Position numbers and translations under genes: made by a program | Part shown: positions 7,479-16,200 of the stretch, piece after piece | Layout of the letters: each line of letters starts with the position of its first letter | How positions within the stretch are numbered: the first letter of the stretch is position 1 | Source of the DNA: JBBQQK01 sp038216025 | GTDB lineage: Bacteria > Patescibacteriota > UBA1384 > XYA2-FULL-43-10 > 1-14-0-10-43-13 | DNA length: 17,996 nucleotides | Assembly: GCA_038216025.1 (NCBI GenBank) | Contig: JBBQQK010000013.1 | Span: forward strand, 1-17,996 | Direction of reading: 5' to 3' | Notes under the pieces: generated by a model | What the model was told of the DNA's origin: nothing | Database searches by the model: none | The model's input: the letters and a program-made list of their open reading frames with translations, nothing else

Positions 7479-7826
7479 TTACTGTTTTTTCTTGAGAAAC
7501 TTGTCTAATGTTGTAGTTCTGATGATTCCTATATTAGCAAGGATGCGAATCATGAAAGCAACCAGAATTGCCATGTAGAGATCCAGTCCAAGTTTGTCGC
7601 CAATAAAGGTAATAAGAACAGCAATTATCATATTGAAGGCAAGGCCTGTTACAAAGATGGTCGTATCGTATTTTTTCTCTGTTGAAGCTTTCAAAGCGCC
7701 AAATAGGGAATCAAGTATACCGATAATGGATACCGCGGTATAGCGGGCGTATTCAGCCGGAATGTTTAGCTGCAAGAAGCCGCCAATTAAAATGCCGACA
7801 GCTAGTCCTAAAATTACGATGTACAT
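7479..7826 (-). CDS. sbp: Small basic membrane protein Sbp (DUF1290)
   Basis: The 115-residue product matches the small basic protein family (DUF1290), known from Firmicutes cell-division gene neighbourhoods but of unknown molecular function. The family signature is clear: IPAEYARYTAVSIIGILDSLFGALKA at residues about 23-48, followed by the K(Y/F)D-TxF-x-GxxFN segment and a lysine-rich C terminus after IGIIRTTTLD. Four hydrophobic segments (about 2-20, 30-48, 55-76 and 82-102) predict a small integral membrane protein; length is normal for the family. AAAGG (7833-7837) lies six bases before the ATG. It stands apart from secF by 170 bases and probably has its own promoter. The usual divisome neighbours are not visible here. 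Confidence 0.85.
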   Translation of the reverse strand: MYIVILGLAVGILIGGFLQLNIPAEYARYTAVSIIGILDSLFGALKASTEKKYDTTIFVTGLAFNMIIAVLITFIGDKLGLDLYMAILVAFMIRILANIGIIRTTTLDKFLKKKQ

Positions 7827-7885
7827 AGTGAACCTTTTTTCAATATTTTATTTTGCAATCTATTTTTACTTTTATTTTTACGGTG

Positions 7886-7913
7886 ATGATATATTCTTTA
7901 AGCAATCAATCAA
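7886..7913 (-). promoter_or_regulatory. Candidate sbp promoter inside a dyad
   Basis: On the minus strand, TTGATT (7913-7908), a 16-base spacer and TATCAT (7891-7886) lie about 60 bases before the sbp ATG. A near-perfect 12-base inverted repeat (7891-7902 with 7921-7932, one mismatch) brackets the -35 box, like an operator. Both calls are modest. Confidence 0.4.
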
Positions 7914-7996
7914 ATATAAACTTTAAGAATATAAAATGATTTGTTTTCAATGCCACTCTCCCCTATCGAGCCTTCGGTGTTTTTAAGGAACTCTGA

Positions 7997-8905
7997 CTAC
8001 TTTGCGGCTAGACCTTTGTTCCTGGAATTGCTGTGCCATAAGGCTACCAAGGCTGAGGCCACGAAGATTGATGAGTAGGTTCCGAAGAATACCCCTATTA
8101 TAAGAGTGTAAATAAAATGTCTGATAGCAGTTCCGCCAAGCAAGAACATCGATAATAAAACGATTAAAACGGTCATTGAAGTGTTTAGGGATCTCGCAAG
8201 CGTTTGATTTACGCTTTCTTCAATAGTTCGTTTTATGTCTTGATGGGGATTCTTGATAAAGTTTTCTCTCAGTCGATCATACACAACAATTGTGTCGTGA
8301 ACAGAAAAACCCATTATGGTAAGCAGGGCAGTGATAAACAGGGCGTCCACCTCCATCCAGGAGAAAAAATGTCCAGCTAAAGCAACAAACCCTATAGTAA
8401 TCAGTAGGTCATGTATCAAGGCCACGGTTGCACAGAGGCCGAATTTCCAAGGGGATAGTGGTTTAGGTATTCTTTTGAATGCCCAAGCAATATAAATAAT
8501 TATGCCTAAAGATGCCAATATAACGGCATAAATTGATTTTCGCGTCAGATCCTTGCTAATACTTGGTCCGACGGTATCATAACTTTCTTCGCTATAATTC
8601 TCTAATTTTTCTTTGAATTTTGCTGTTAAGTTGGTATGTTCTTCGTTTGTTAGAACTGGCAACTTAAGCATTAATTGATTGTTTCCTGCTTCTTTGATTT
8701 GAAAAGTCTCAATCTTATTTTCAGCAAAAATTTCTTCTACGATTTTATTTTTTTCTACTGATGATGTTTGAATTTGAATTGCAGTACCACCTTTGTAGTC
8801 TACTCCCAACCTCAAACCAAAGGCGATGATAAATATAACAGATAGGGCAATGAAAATTCCGGATATAGTTAGCCAAAGATATGATTTTTCAATAATTTTA
8901 TACAT
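7997..8905 (-). CDS. secF: Protein translocase subunit SecF
   Basis: SecF (302 residues) works with SecD and SecYEG at the cytoplasmic membrane, using the proton motive force to complete protein export. Residues 10-32 form the first membrane helix, followed by the family motif GVDYKGGTAIQI (34-45). A soluble extracytoplasmic P1 domain of about 80 residues follows, with VGPSISKDL at 112-120. Five more membrane helices lie between about 124 and 292. The conserved helix-4 motif SVHDTIVVYDRLREN is intact at 201-215. Length is typical. The ATG at 8905 overlaps the end of secD by eight bases, with AGAGG inside the secD coding end, so translation is coupled. No clear terminator follows the stop. Confidence 0.96.
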   Translation of the reverse strand: MYKIIEKSYLWLTISGIFIALSVIFIIAFGLRLGVDYKGGTAIQIQTSSVEKNKIVEEIFAENKIETFQIKEAGNNQLMLKLPVLTNEEHTNLTAKFKEKLENYSEESYDTVGPSISKDLTRKSIYAVILASLGIIIYIAWAFKRIPKPLSPWKFGLCATVALIHDLLITIGFVALAGHFFSWMEVDALFITALLTIMGFSVHDTIVVYDRLRENFIKNPHQDIKRTIEESVNQTLARSLNTSMTVLIVLLSMFLLGGTAIRHFIYTLIIGVFFGTYSSIFVASALVALWHSNSRNKGLAAK

Positions 8906-10196
8906 GGATGAACCTCTTTAATTTACTGTTAGCTATGAGCAAAAGAAGCGTTCTGGTGACGGTGATAGCCGAAAACATACTGACCGCAATGCCAAGTCCC
9001 AAGGTTAAGGCGAATCCCCTTACAGGCCCTGAGCCGGCTGTAAAGTAAAGAATTGCGCAGGTTATTATGGATGAAAGATTTGAATCTTTTACAGATGAAA
9101 AAGCTCTTCTGAAACCGTCAATAATAGAAAGATTTACAGTCTTGCCCGATTTTAACTCCTCTCGCATTCTTTCAAAAATAAGAATGTTCGCGTCTATTGC
9201 CATACCAATCGACAAAATGAAGCCGGCTATACCAGCTAACGTCAAAGTTACTGGAATTAATTTATAAAGAGCCATTGAGATCAATGTATATATCACAAGG
9301 GCGATGATAGCCACTAAGCCTGAAGTTTTGTAGTAAAGAATCATAAACAAGGCGACCAGGAATAAACCAATTATGCCAGCCACTGTACTGTTTTTGATTG
9401 AATCTTGTCCGAGGGTAGCGCCAACGTTTTGTTGTCCGATCAACTTAGCAGGAACGGGCAGCATACCTTCGTTGAACCTCTTCGACAGCTGCTGTGCGTC
9501 TTTAATGTTTTTTGAACCACTTATGACAGCCTCTCCACTTGAAATTTCTGACTGGACAGTTGGAGCGGAAACTATTTTGTCATCCAAAACGATCGCAATT
9601 CTCTTGTTGAGATTGTTCTTAGTCAGTTGAGAAAACTTTTCCTTACCGGCATTATCAAACTTCAATGATACGACTGGTTCTGATTGTCCTGCATTTTGAC
9701 TGTTGCTGCTCTGGAATGTATATTCGGAATTCAGCAATTGTCTACCTGTTAAATCGGTCTTCTTCCAGTATCCAGGATAGCTAAACGAAGGGTCATAATA
9801 ATCTTTTAGTTGAATTCCGTCTTCCGCTGTCTTTTCTTTTATAAAAACTAGTTCGTAAGTTGCCCCGATCCTGCCAATCGCTTGGTTGATATCTTTTATG
9901 CCCGGCAGCTCGATTATAATTTTGTTTGATCCTGATGTTTGGATATTAGGCTCGGCTACGCCGAGTTCATCAATTCTTCCGCGAAAGACGCTTGATAGGT
10001 TGCTTAAATCTTTTGCTTTATCTGTCGATTGAGATAAATCTGCCTCATAAACGAGTTCTGTTCCCCCGACAAGGTCAAGACCCAAAGAGGCTTTTATTTT
10101 GTTGCCCCAAAGAAAACTTTTTGGCATGTCAATAACGACTGCAAAAAATACAATTACCAATATTAATCCAAAAGTGACCCAAAGCTTTTTATTCAT
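8898..10196 (-). CDS. secD: Protein translocase subunit SecD
   Basis: SecD (432 residues) is the partner of SecF. It has an N-terminal membrane helix (5-23), the LGLDLVGGTELV motif (38-49), a split P1 domain with FRGRIDELGVAEPNIQ (71-86) and the second half around 175-245 (DDKIVSAPTVQS), and then five membrane helices. The proton-path motif GMAIDANILIFERMREE (331-347) is complete, and a DSNLSSIIT segment (371-379) follows. It is shorter than the roughly 600-residue E. coli protein but normal for compact genomes. GGAGA (10201-10205) lies four bases before the ATG. A perfect TATAAT (10240-10235) lies just upstream without a clear -35 box, so secDF may have its own weak promoter or be read from the gene upstream, 52 bases away. 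No yajC is adjacent. Confidence 0.96.
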   Translation of the reverse strand: MNKKLWVTFGLILVIVFFAVVIDMPKSFLWGNKIKASLGLDLVGGTELVYEADLSQSTDKAKDLSNLSSVFRGRIDELGVAEPNIQTSGSNKIIIELPGIKDINQAIGRIGATYELVFIKEKTAEDGIQLKDYYDPSFSYPGYWKKTDLTGRQLLNSEYTFQSSNSQNAGQSEPVVSLKFDNAGKEKFSQLTKNNLNKRIAIVLDDKIVSAPTVQSEISSGEAVISGSKNIKDAQQLSKRFNEGMLPVPAKLIGQQNVGATLGQDSIKNSTVAGIIGLFLVALFMILYYKTSGLVAIIALVIYTLISMALYKLIPVTLTLAGIAGFILSIGMAIDANILIFERMREELKSGKTVNLSIIDGFRRAFSSVKDSNLSSIITCAILYFTAGSGPVRGFALTLGLGIAVSMFSAITVTRTLLLLIANSKLKRFIHV

Positions 10197-10248
10197 CTTT
10201 TCTCCGATAAAATATTCATTTACTACTTTATGATATTATATTAGATAG

Positions 10249-10878
10249 TTAATTTGCAACCGGAAATACTATTATTTCATTCTTGGCAAATAATTTAGGG
10301 AAAACATCCGTTTCTAACATTGAAAACCCTTTAGGTATATACTCAAAAATTTTAGGGTCAAAAATATACAATCCCTCTAAACTCTCTAAGTTGTCAGTCG
10401 AGATGGTTGCCGATAGGCTGAAGCGATTGTGATAATCCAATAATCTGCTGAAATCTATTTTGGAGTATTTACTGGAGTTAATGACAACGAAGGTGCTATT
10501 CAATGACTTTTTCAGAGGCAATATGGCGCCTCCCGATCCTTCTCCTTTTTCTAGATATTCGATAGAGAGACCATATTCTTCGCCGAACCCGACTTTTTGT
10601 TTAATTTTATCAGCAAGATACCCCACAGCAATGTATAGGTGTTCAAAGCCCAAGCTTTTCAAATGAGTAATGTATTCTTTTGCCGCAGGTATGTACTCCA
10701 TCGCATCCTTACCGCCCAGCAAGAGAACTGCTTTGTTTATATTTGAATTCTTTAGGCCTTTGCTGGCCAAGGTTTCGATGGCATGGGATCTGTTTCTGAT
10801 TTGCACTCCGTCTATTGTCTTGTCGATGTCATTCAAAAGAGTTTTTTTGATTGATATCGTTATTCTCTCTCTTTCCAT
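10249..10878 (-). CDS. Ribbon-helix-helix domain fused to degenerate nucleotidyltransferase
   Basis: This 209-residue fusion has an N-terminal ribbon-helix-helix DNA-binding segment (residues about 4-42, RITISIKKTLLNDID...) joined to a sugar-nucleotidyltransferase-like fold (about 48-207). The fold is recognisable from AVLLLGGKDAMEYI, GFEHLYIAVGYLADKI, GLSIEYLEKGEGSGGAI, IDFSRLLDYH and GLYIFDPKIFEYIP. The catalytic parts are missing: the G-x-G-T-R-L to KPM-P nucleotide loop that should separate two GG motifs is absent, the metal-binding NGD is NSS (134-136), and the segment normally holding the EKP sugar site is deleted before GLYIFDP. It is therefore probably a regulator or sensor rather than an enzyme; that is inference. 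AAGGAG (10883-10888) is four bases before the ATG. It lies upstream of secD on the same strand. Confidence 0.75.
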   Translation of the reverse strand: MERERITISIKKTLLNDIDKTIDGVQIRNRSHAIETLASKGLKNSNINKAVLLLGGKDAMEYIPAAKEYITHLKSLGFEHLYIAVGYLADKIKQKVGFGEEYGLSIEYLEKGEGSGGAILPLKKSLNSTFVVINSSKYSKIDFSRLLDYHNRFSLSATISTDNLESLEGLYIFDPKIFEYIPKGFSMLETDVFPKLFAKNEIIVFPVAN

Positions 10879-10931
10879 TGAGCTCCTTGATTAAGGATCT
10901 AGTGTAGTCAAGTAATACGCTATCATATACT

Positions 10932-10971
10932 AAAAGAGATTATCAATACCTTATATGAGGTAGTAATCTCT
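10932..10971 (-). terminator. Intrinsic terminator after the rluD operon
   Basis: AGAGATTA (10935-10942) pairs with TAATCTCT (10964-10971), and TACCT (10947-10951) with AGGTA (10958-10962), around a six-base loop. On the minus strand it begins one base after the rluD stop and ends in TTTT. It closes the 13193-10973 operon. Confidence 0.7.
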
Positions 10972-10972
10972 A

Positions 10973-11938
10973 TTAAACTTCTTTCAGGTCATTGAGCACA
11001 TTTAAAAAGTCTTTTGGTAGATCGGCTTCAAATTTCCGTTGGGTCTTTTCTCCTGGAATTGTTATTGAAAGCGTGTTTGAGTGCAGCAACTGCCTTACTA
11101 TTTTTAATTTAGTTGAGAGTATATTACTAATTTTGTTGCCGTATGCGCTATCCCCCATTACCGGATGGCCCATCAACGCCGATTGCACTCTGATTTGGTG
11201 CGTTCGTCCGGTTTTGATATTAAATTCAATCAATGATAATTTATCTTGATTTTTAGTTGCAAGATATTTTACTACTGTGTAATGAGAAATTGCTTCCTTG
11301 CCTTTTTCCGGCCCTATTTCGGCAACCATTTTTCTGTTTTTCGGATGTCTGCCTAAGTAATTTGATAAAACGCCCTTTTCATTTTCGGGCCATCCGAAAC
11401 ATATGGCAAGATATGTTTTATCAACGGCTCTATCTTTGATTTGTTTAGACAGAGAATGAAGAGTCTTTGAGTTCTTGGCAGAAATTATAACTCCAGATGT
11501 ATCTTTGTCCAGGCGGTGTACGATGCCTGCACGTAAGGTAGAAATAACACTATTTTCTTCAAAAGTCGATTCTTTGATCTTGGGGAAATGGTTTATCAAA
11601 GCATTTACCAGAGTGCCTGTTAGATTGCCGGCTGCAGGGTGAACAACGAGCCCCGGTTGTTTATCAATAACTATGACATTATCGTCTTCATATAAAATTT
11701 TGAGAGGTATATCTTCCCCTTCTGGGGTAAGGGCTTCGATTTTTTCCCTAACAGTAACTTCGACAATATCTTGATCTTTCAGCATGTATGAAGGCTTTAC
11801 TATTTCTTTATTTACTAAAACCTCCCCCTCTTTGATAAGGGCGGAGAAATAGCTTCTTGAAAATTCTTTAAAATTTTTTGCAAGATAAGCATCAAGGCGC
11901 TCCCCTGCTTGTTTTTCGGTGATAGCGTACGTATTCAT
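10973..11938 (-). CDS. rluD: RluD-family 23S rRNA pseudouridine synthase
   Basis: The enzyme isomerises uridines to pseudouridine in large-subunit rRNA. Residues about 13-65 form an S4 RNA-binding domain (RLDAYLAKNFKEFSRSYFSALIKEG). The catalytic domain follows, with GIVHRLDKDTSG at 138-149; Asp144 is the family's nucleophilic aspartate. The KTGRTHQIRVQ motif at 242-252 and MGHPVMGDSAYG at 256-267 are intact, and the 321-residue length is normal. The exact target uridines cannot be read from sequence; RluD rather than RluC is favoured by overall similarity but not certain. The start codon shares one base with the upstream stop (TAATG) and has no Shine-Dalgarno sequence, so translation is probably coupled to the deacetylase gene. 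A terminator follows directly. Confidence 0.92.
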   Translation of the reverse strand: MNTYAITEKQAGERLDAYLAKNFKEFSRSYFSALIKEGEVLVNKEIVKPSYMLKDQDIVEVTVREKIEALTPEGEDIPLKILYEDDNVIVIDKQPGLVVHPAAGNLTGTLVNALINHFPKIKESTFEENSVISTLRAGIVHRLDKDTSGVIISAKNSKTLHSLSKQIKDRAVDKTYLAICFGWPENEKGVLSNYLGRHPKNRKMVAEIGPEKGKEAISHYTVVKYLATKNQDKLSLIEFNIKTGRTHQIRVQSALMGHPVMGDSAYGNKISNILSTKLKIVRQLLHSNTLSITIPGEKTQRKFEADLPKDFLNVLNDLKEV

Positions 11939-12843
11939 TATTTTAAGTATGATTTAATTGATGTGTTATTGTTTACTCTATACCTGTTGAGGTCGAATGC
12001 GCTAACAAAATTGGAAATACCGGGCTTCGTCGTAACTGCATATTTGAACTCGGCACTTTCTACTATTTTCATAACCTCAGAATTGTATTTGCCGGAAGGA
12101 TAACAGAAACTTGCCAGTTTTTTGTTCAAAATTTCTTCCAGAATTACTTTGCTACGTTCAACTTCATTTTTTTCTTTTTCCGCTGATATTTTTGATAGAT
12201 CGGAATGTGAGAGCGTGTGATCCCCTATTTCTATACCTGATTTATCTATCTCTAAAATTTGATCTGTTGTCATATAGCCGTCTTTCCCAATAAAATTTGA
12301 AATAATATACGCGACTGCCTCCATGTCTCTTTTCTTGAGCTCCGGGTAAGCGTTTTCGTAAAAATTTGAATATCCATCATCGAATGTGAGTATGATAGCT
12401 TTCTCGGGAATATTGCCAGCATCTACATCGTTGAATGTAATAGTTGTGAAACCTCTAGATTTTATTAAATCCAATTGTGCCGCAAAATCTTGTATCGAAA
12501 CGGACAAGTTTGTGCCAACTTTATCTTCGGGATTGATGTAATTTCTAATATGGTGGTACATTAAAATTGGTATTTTTGAAGTAGTCTTATTTGCTGTACT
12601 GTCTTTATTGCTGTTGTAATTTACAACTTCTAGTGAGGTGGTAACACTTTCCTTTGCGATGTTGTTTGTAGCTATATTACTATTAGTTTCTGGATTATTT
12701 GCTTCTGCGATCGGTTGATTTCCATTGCTTATCTGGCCCCTTGCTATGGTTAATCTATATTGAACGATAAATACACTTACAAGTACAAAAAGTGCTAGCA
12801 CTATATACCAAAAAAATTTATTTTTTCTTCTATGCATTTTCAT
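11938..12843 (-). CDS. Membrane-anchored polysaccharide deacetylase (NodB family)
   Basis: The product removes acetyl groups from a surface or wall polysaccharide (carbohydrate esterase family 4). Residues 9-28 form an N-terminal membrane anchor preceded by RRKNK, and a flexible Asn/Thr/Ser-rich linker (about 35-90) places the catalytic domain outside the cell. The NodB domain starts at IPILMYHHI (91-99). TFDDGY (153-158) supplies the catalytic base Asp155 and metal ligand Asp156; His209 and His213 (DHTLSH) complete the metal triad; CYPSGKY (247-253) is the next conserved motif. Length is 301 residues. The start overlaps the upstream stop in an ATGA arrangement, and the stop overlaps the rluD start, so three genes are coupled. 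The substrate (peptidoglycan or another glycan) is not known. Confidence 0.92.
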   Translation of the reverse strand: MKMHRRKNKFFWYIVLALFVLVSVFIVQYRLTIARGQISNGNQPIAEANNPETNSNIATNNIAKESVTTSLEVVNYNSNKDSTANKTTSKIPILMYHHIRNYINPEDKVGTNLSVSIQDFAAQLDLIKSRGFTTITFNDVDAGNIPEKAIILTFDDGYSNFYENAYPELKKRDMEAVAYIISNFIGKDGYMTTDQILEIDKSGIEIGDHTLSHSDLSKISAEKEKNEVERSKVILEEILNKKLASFCYPSGKYNSEVMKIVESAEFKYAVTTKPGISNFVSAFDLNRYRVNNNTSIKSYLK

Positions 12844-13193
12844 CGCAGTTTAATCTCTTCAAATGTAACTTTCTTATCTTGAATCAACCTTCTGATATTT
12901 GTTTGTTTGGGCGATAGTCTGCCATCCGCGCTTTTGAATTCGAAAAAAATTATTTTGTCTTCTTCGAATTGCACTCCGTCGATAGGCGTTCCAAGGAATC
13001 TAAAATTAGATGGATTGTAGGGAAACGCATCCAGGAAAGGTAAGAATTGTTCTGTGATCTTTCCGTATTTGGAACTAAGGGAATATTTTTGAAATTTTAA
13101 TTCGCTAATCCTATTAAGACTCTTGCGCCATAACAGGAAGAGTATCGCAGACAGAGCAATAAAGAAGATCAAAATATTTGTTTGAGTTGGCAT
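12840..13193 (-). CDS. Membrane-anchored Holliday-junction-resolvase-like protein
   Basis: This 117-residue protein resembles the family of endonuclease-like proteins related to archaeal Holliday junction resolvases (Endonuc_Holl, PD-(D/E)XK fold). An N-terminal membrane helix at residues 6-22 is followed by KYGKITEQFLPF (43-53), FRFLGTPIDGVQF (64-76) and IIFFEFKSADGRLSPKQ (81-97). Candidate catalytic residues are Glu48, Asp72, Glu85 and Lys87, all in the expected order. The stop overlaps the deacetylase start. The start has only a weak purine-rich site, but a good promoter lies just upstream. Whether it cuts DNA is unknown; a membrane-tethered nuclease might act on incoming DNA, but that is speculation. 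It is first in the operon with the deacetylase and rluD. Confidence 0.82.
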   Translation of the reverse strand: MPTQTNILIFFIALSAILFLLWRKSLNRISELKFQKYSLSSKYGKITEQFLPFLDAFPYNPSNFRFLGTPIDGVQFEEDKIIFFEFKSADGRLSPKQTNIRRLIQDKKVTFEEIKLR

Positions 13194-13216
13194 TTTTCTT
13201 TTTATTAATTATCTAC

Positions 13217-13245
13217 ATTATAGTATAAATACGAACAAAATCCAA
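13217..13245 (-). promoter_or_regulatory. Promoter of the nuclease-deacetylase-rluD operon
   Basis: On the minus strand, TTGGAT (13245-13240), a 17-base spacer and a perfect TATAAT (13222-13217) place the transcript start near 13210, some 17 bases before the ATG at 13193. Confidence 0.6.
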
Positions 13246-13279
13246 ACAAACAAAAAGCCCCTGCTATGAGGCTTTTTGT
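13244..13279 (-). terminator. Intrinsic terminator after the surface-protein gene
   Basis: ACAAAAAGCCTC and GGGGCTTTTTGT (minus strand; 13279-13268 with 13261-13250) form a 12-pair stem, including one G-U pair, with a six-base loop and a T-rich 3' arm. It starts ten bases after the surface-protein stop at 13290. Its end touches the -35 box of the next operon. Confidence 0.8.
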
Positions 13280-13289
13280 TTAATGAAGG

Positions 13290-16200
13290 CTAGTTAAACC
13301 TTAACGCGATCAGTACTCTTTGGAGAGATTCGATTATGGTATCAAGAATACTTTTTTGTTGCTCTGCAGCTGGCGTGGTGAAAGTGAAATCTCCCGATAC
13401 CGCTGTGTTGCCTTTGTTGTCTTTGGAAATAACTTTGAAATGATATGCGGTTTCGGGGGCTAAGTCATCCAAAGTGATTGTGTGTCCGATGTTCAAAGAT
13501 TCGTCATCTTTGGTTTTCTGTCCGTAAGAAGAATTTTGACCAAATTCAACTTGACTGCTCGCTCCCCTGTTGGTCTTCCAAAAGACCGTGAGCTGTACTT
13601 TGTCTTTACTTGCAAATACTGACTCTTTAATTATATTTGATTCTGAAATAGCAAGAGGACTGTTGTCTCCAATCGCAGGCTTTCTTGTGATAGCTCTGCT
13701 GTTGTCTTTCTTGTATGAGTAGCTAATGTTGGAGTCTAATTTTTTATCCAAATAGAAGCCGTTCTCCCCTATTTTGACATAGTTCTTACCATCAGTTGAT
13801 CTTTCAACCTGTTCCTCTTTCGGATAAGAAAGAATGTGCTGGTAAAGACCTTTTTCCTTGTATGAGATGTCTGTTAGAAGAATATTGTCTGAGAAATCCT
13901 GCAAGCTGGCCAAGTTATAAGTCTTTGACTGGCTGGTGCTATCAGCTCCTCTTGCTGTAATGGTTTTGAAGAAACTTGAAAGAGTGCCAATGATTACCTT
14001 AAGAACAGACTGATCTTCAGGAGGGGTCTTAGTTGTAAAGATGGTGTCGTCGGAAACCAATTCTTTTCCGTAAATATCTCTACTCTTTACTCTTGCATGA
14101 TAAGTAGTCGATGGCCGTAGATCTTTGAGTAATACTGAGTGGCCTTGGTTGGGATTATTATCTAGCTCGCTGGTTTTACCGTAAGATGAAGATTCGCCAT
14201 ACTCTACGATGGAAGTTGCCGGATAAACCGTCTTCCAAGAAATGATACTGGAAGTTTTTTCTTTGGTAACAGTGGATGATGGGAAAGATGAAAGTTCAGA
14301 TATGGTATCGATTTCGATAGTTGATTTAGAAGAGGTGTCAATGGAGATAGCGGTTGTCTCTATGCTGTTGCCTGCATTATCTGTTGCTTTCACTTTGTAA
14401 GAATATGCAGAAGAAGACAACCCCTTGTCTATTAGGTAGTAGGGCTGAAGAGCATTGCCAGTATAGTTTGCATTGTCTAATTCCATGTGAGGACTAATCT
14501 CCGCAACCTTATCGTTGCCACGATAGACTTCATAGGTTTTAATTCTTGAAGTTTCATCAGTCGAAGAGGCAAAATCAAGATACGAAGCATAAACATCCGC
14601 ACTTTGATTCGAAATGTTGAAAAGTCGCAGGTCAGTTGGAATTGAGGGGGCGGTTGTGTCAGCAATCAAGCTAAATTTAGCAGAGGTTGTTTCATTTCCT
14701 GCAGAATCCAAAGCCTTTACTTCGACAGTATGAATGCCATCACTGTAGCCGTTCCAGTCATAAAACCATGTAGCCGAAGAATCAATTTTGACGGTCAGAT
14801 TGGCATCTGACCAGTCTTTGTTATCAGTCTTAACCTGTATTTTTGCTAAGCCCGGCATTTTATCAGTGGATGTTCCGGATAGTTTAAATTTTTTTGCATT
14901 AACATATTGACCATCTATGAGGTTGTCCAATGTTATGATAGGATTGGTTTGGTCGATCAAGACCGAGCTTTCTTGAGAGTAATCACTTGTGTTATCTACA
15001 TTATCCTTTGCTTTTATCCTGATGTAATATTTACCGGCTTGGGCAAAAGTGTGTTCAAACGAATTGATCTCGGTTGGTGTCCCGTTGACAATATCCGTTG
15101 CACCCTCTGAAGAACTTATGTAAACCAGGTATTTATTAACACCCGAGGAAGTGTCGACTGCATCTTTCCAATTAAACTTAACCGTTAGATTGTTTGTTGG
15201 GTTAGAGGCTGGTACAGGACTGGAATCCGTGATAACAGGACTGGTTGTATCCACCTTAACTTCAATAGATAAAGGATCATTCAAGCCGGTGTTGCCTGCA
15301 TTATCAATCGCATAGTACGAGAGGGTACTAGAACCTTCTATTGCTGTTATTGGAGAGGTGTAGTCTTGCCACTGTTCTGAATTCCACTGATATTTGATTG
15401 AGCCAAAGCCGCTACCGCTGTCTGACCCTGACAGAGTAATAGTAGGGATAGTATTTTTGTAATATTGGCCTTGATCTGGTGTGGCTGGGGAGACATCAGC
15501 TGATGCGGTCGGAACAATAGAGTCTATCTTGAATGATCTTGTAATCGGGCTAGATATGCCTGAATTGCCGGCAAGATCTGTAGTGTAGTACGAAAGAGTA
15601 TGGGCTCCTTCTGGGGCTGATATGACTGATGAGTATTGCTGGTATGATCCGGAATCCCACTTGTAATAGATGTTAACTAGACCGCTACCGCTGCCATCAG
15701 TTGCTGACAATGTAAAAGTAGGAATAGTTTTGTAATAGCCGGCATTACCATCAGTCTCGGATGGATCTAGGTGTATATCAGCTACCGGTTTGATTGTATC
15801 AGTCCTGTAGGGATCGTTTTCACTATTGCCTTGATTGCCGGCATTATCAATTGCGTAATAGCTCAAGGTGTTGATATCCTCCGGAGCGGTTATTGGGGTT
15901 GTGTAGCTCTGCCACTCTCCACTGCCATTCCATCTGTACTTGATCGAAGCTATGCCGCTGCCAGATACATCGTCGGCTGAAAGTGCAATTGAGGGAGTAC
16001 TGACATAATATCCGGCTAAGCCGTTCAGTTCAGATGGGTCTACAATAGTGCTAACAGTTGGTTTGCTTGAATCAAGCTTAATTTCTCTACTAAAGGTTGC
16101 GGTTTGGTTGCCGGCGTTATCTTTGCCATAGTAGTAGATGGTGCTAATTCCTTCAGGAGTTGTGACAGCATTTCCGTATTGGCTATAATCTCCGCTTCCA

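Noticed and set aside
10249..10878. Active sugar-nucleotide pyrophosphorylase (RmlA/GalU type)
   Set aside because: The nucleotide-binding loop, the NGD metal site and the EKP segment are missing, so catalysis is unlikely.
12840..12842. Recoded TGA (glycine or tryptophan) as in some candidate phyla
   Set aside because: TGA ends the resolvase-like gene exactly at the deacetylase start, and tryptophan and glycine positions elsewhere use standard codons.
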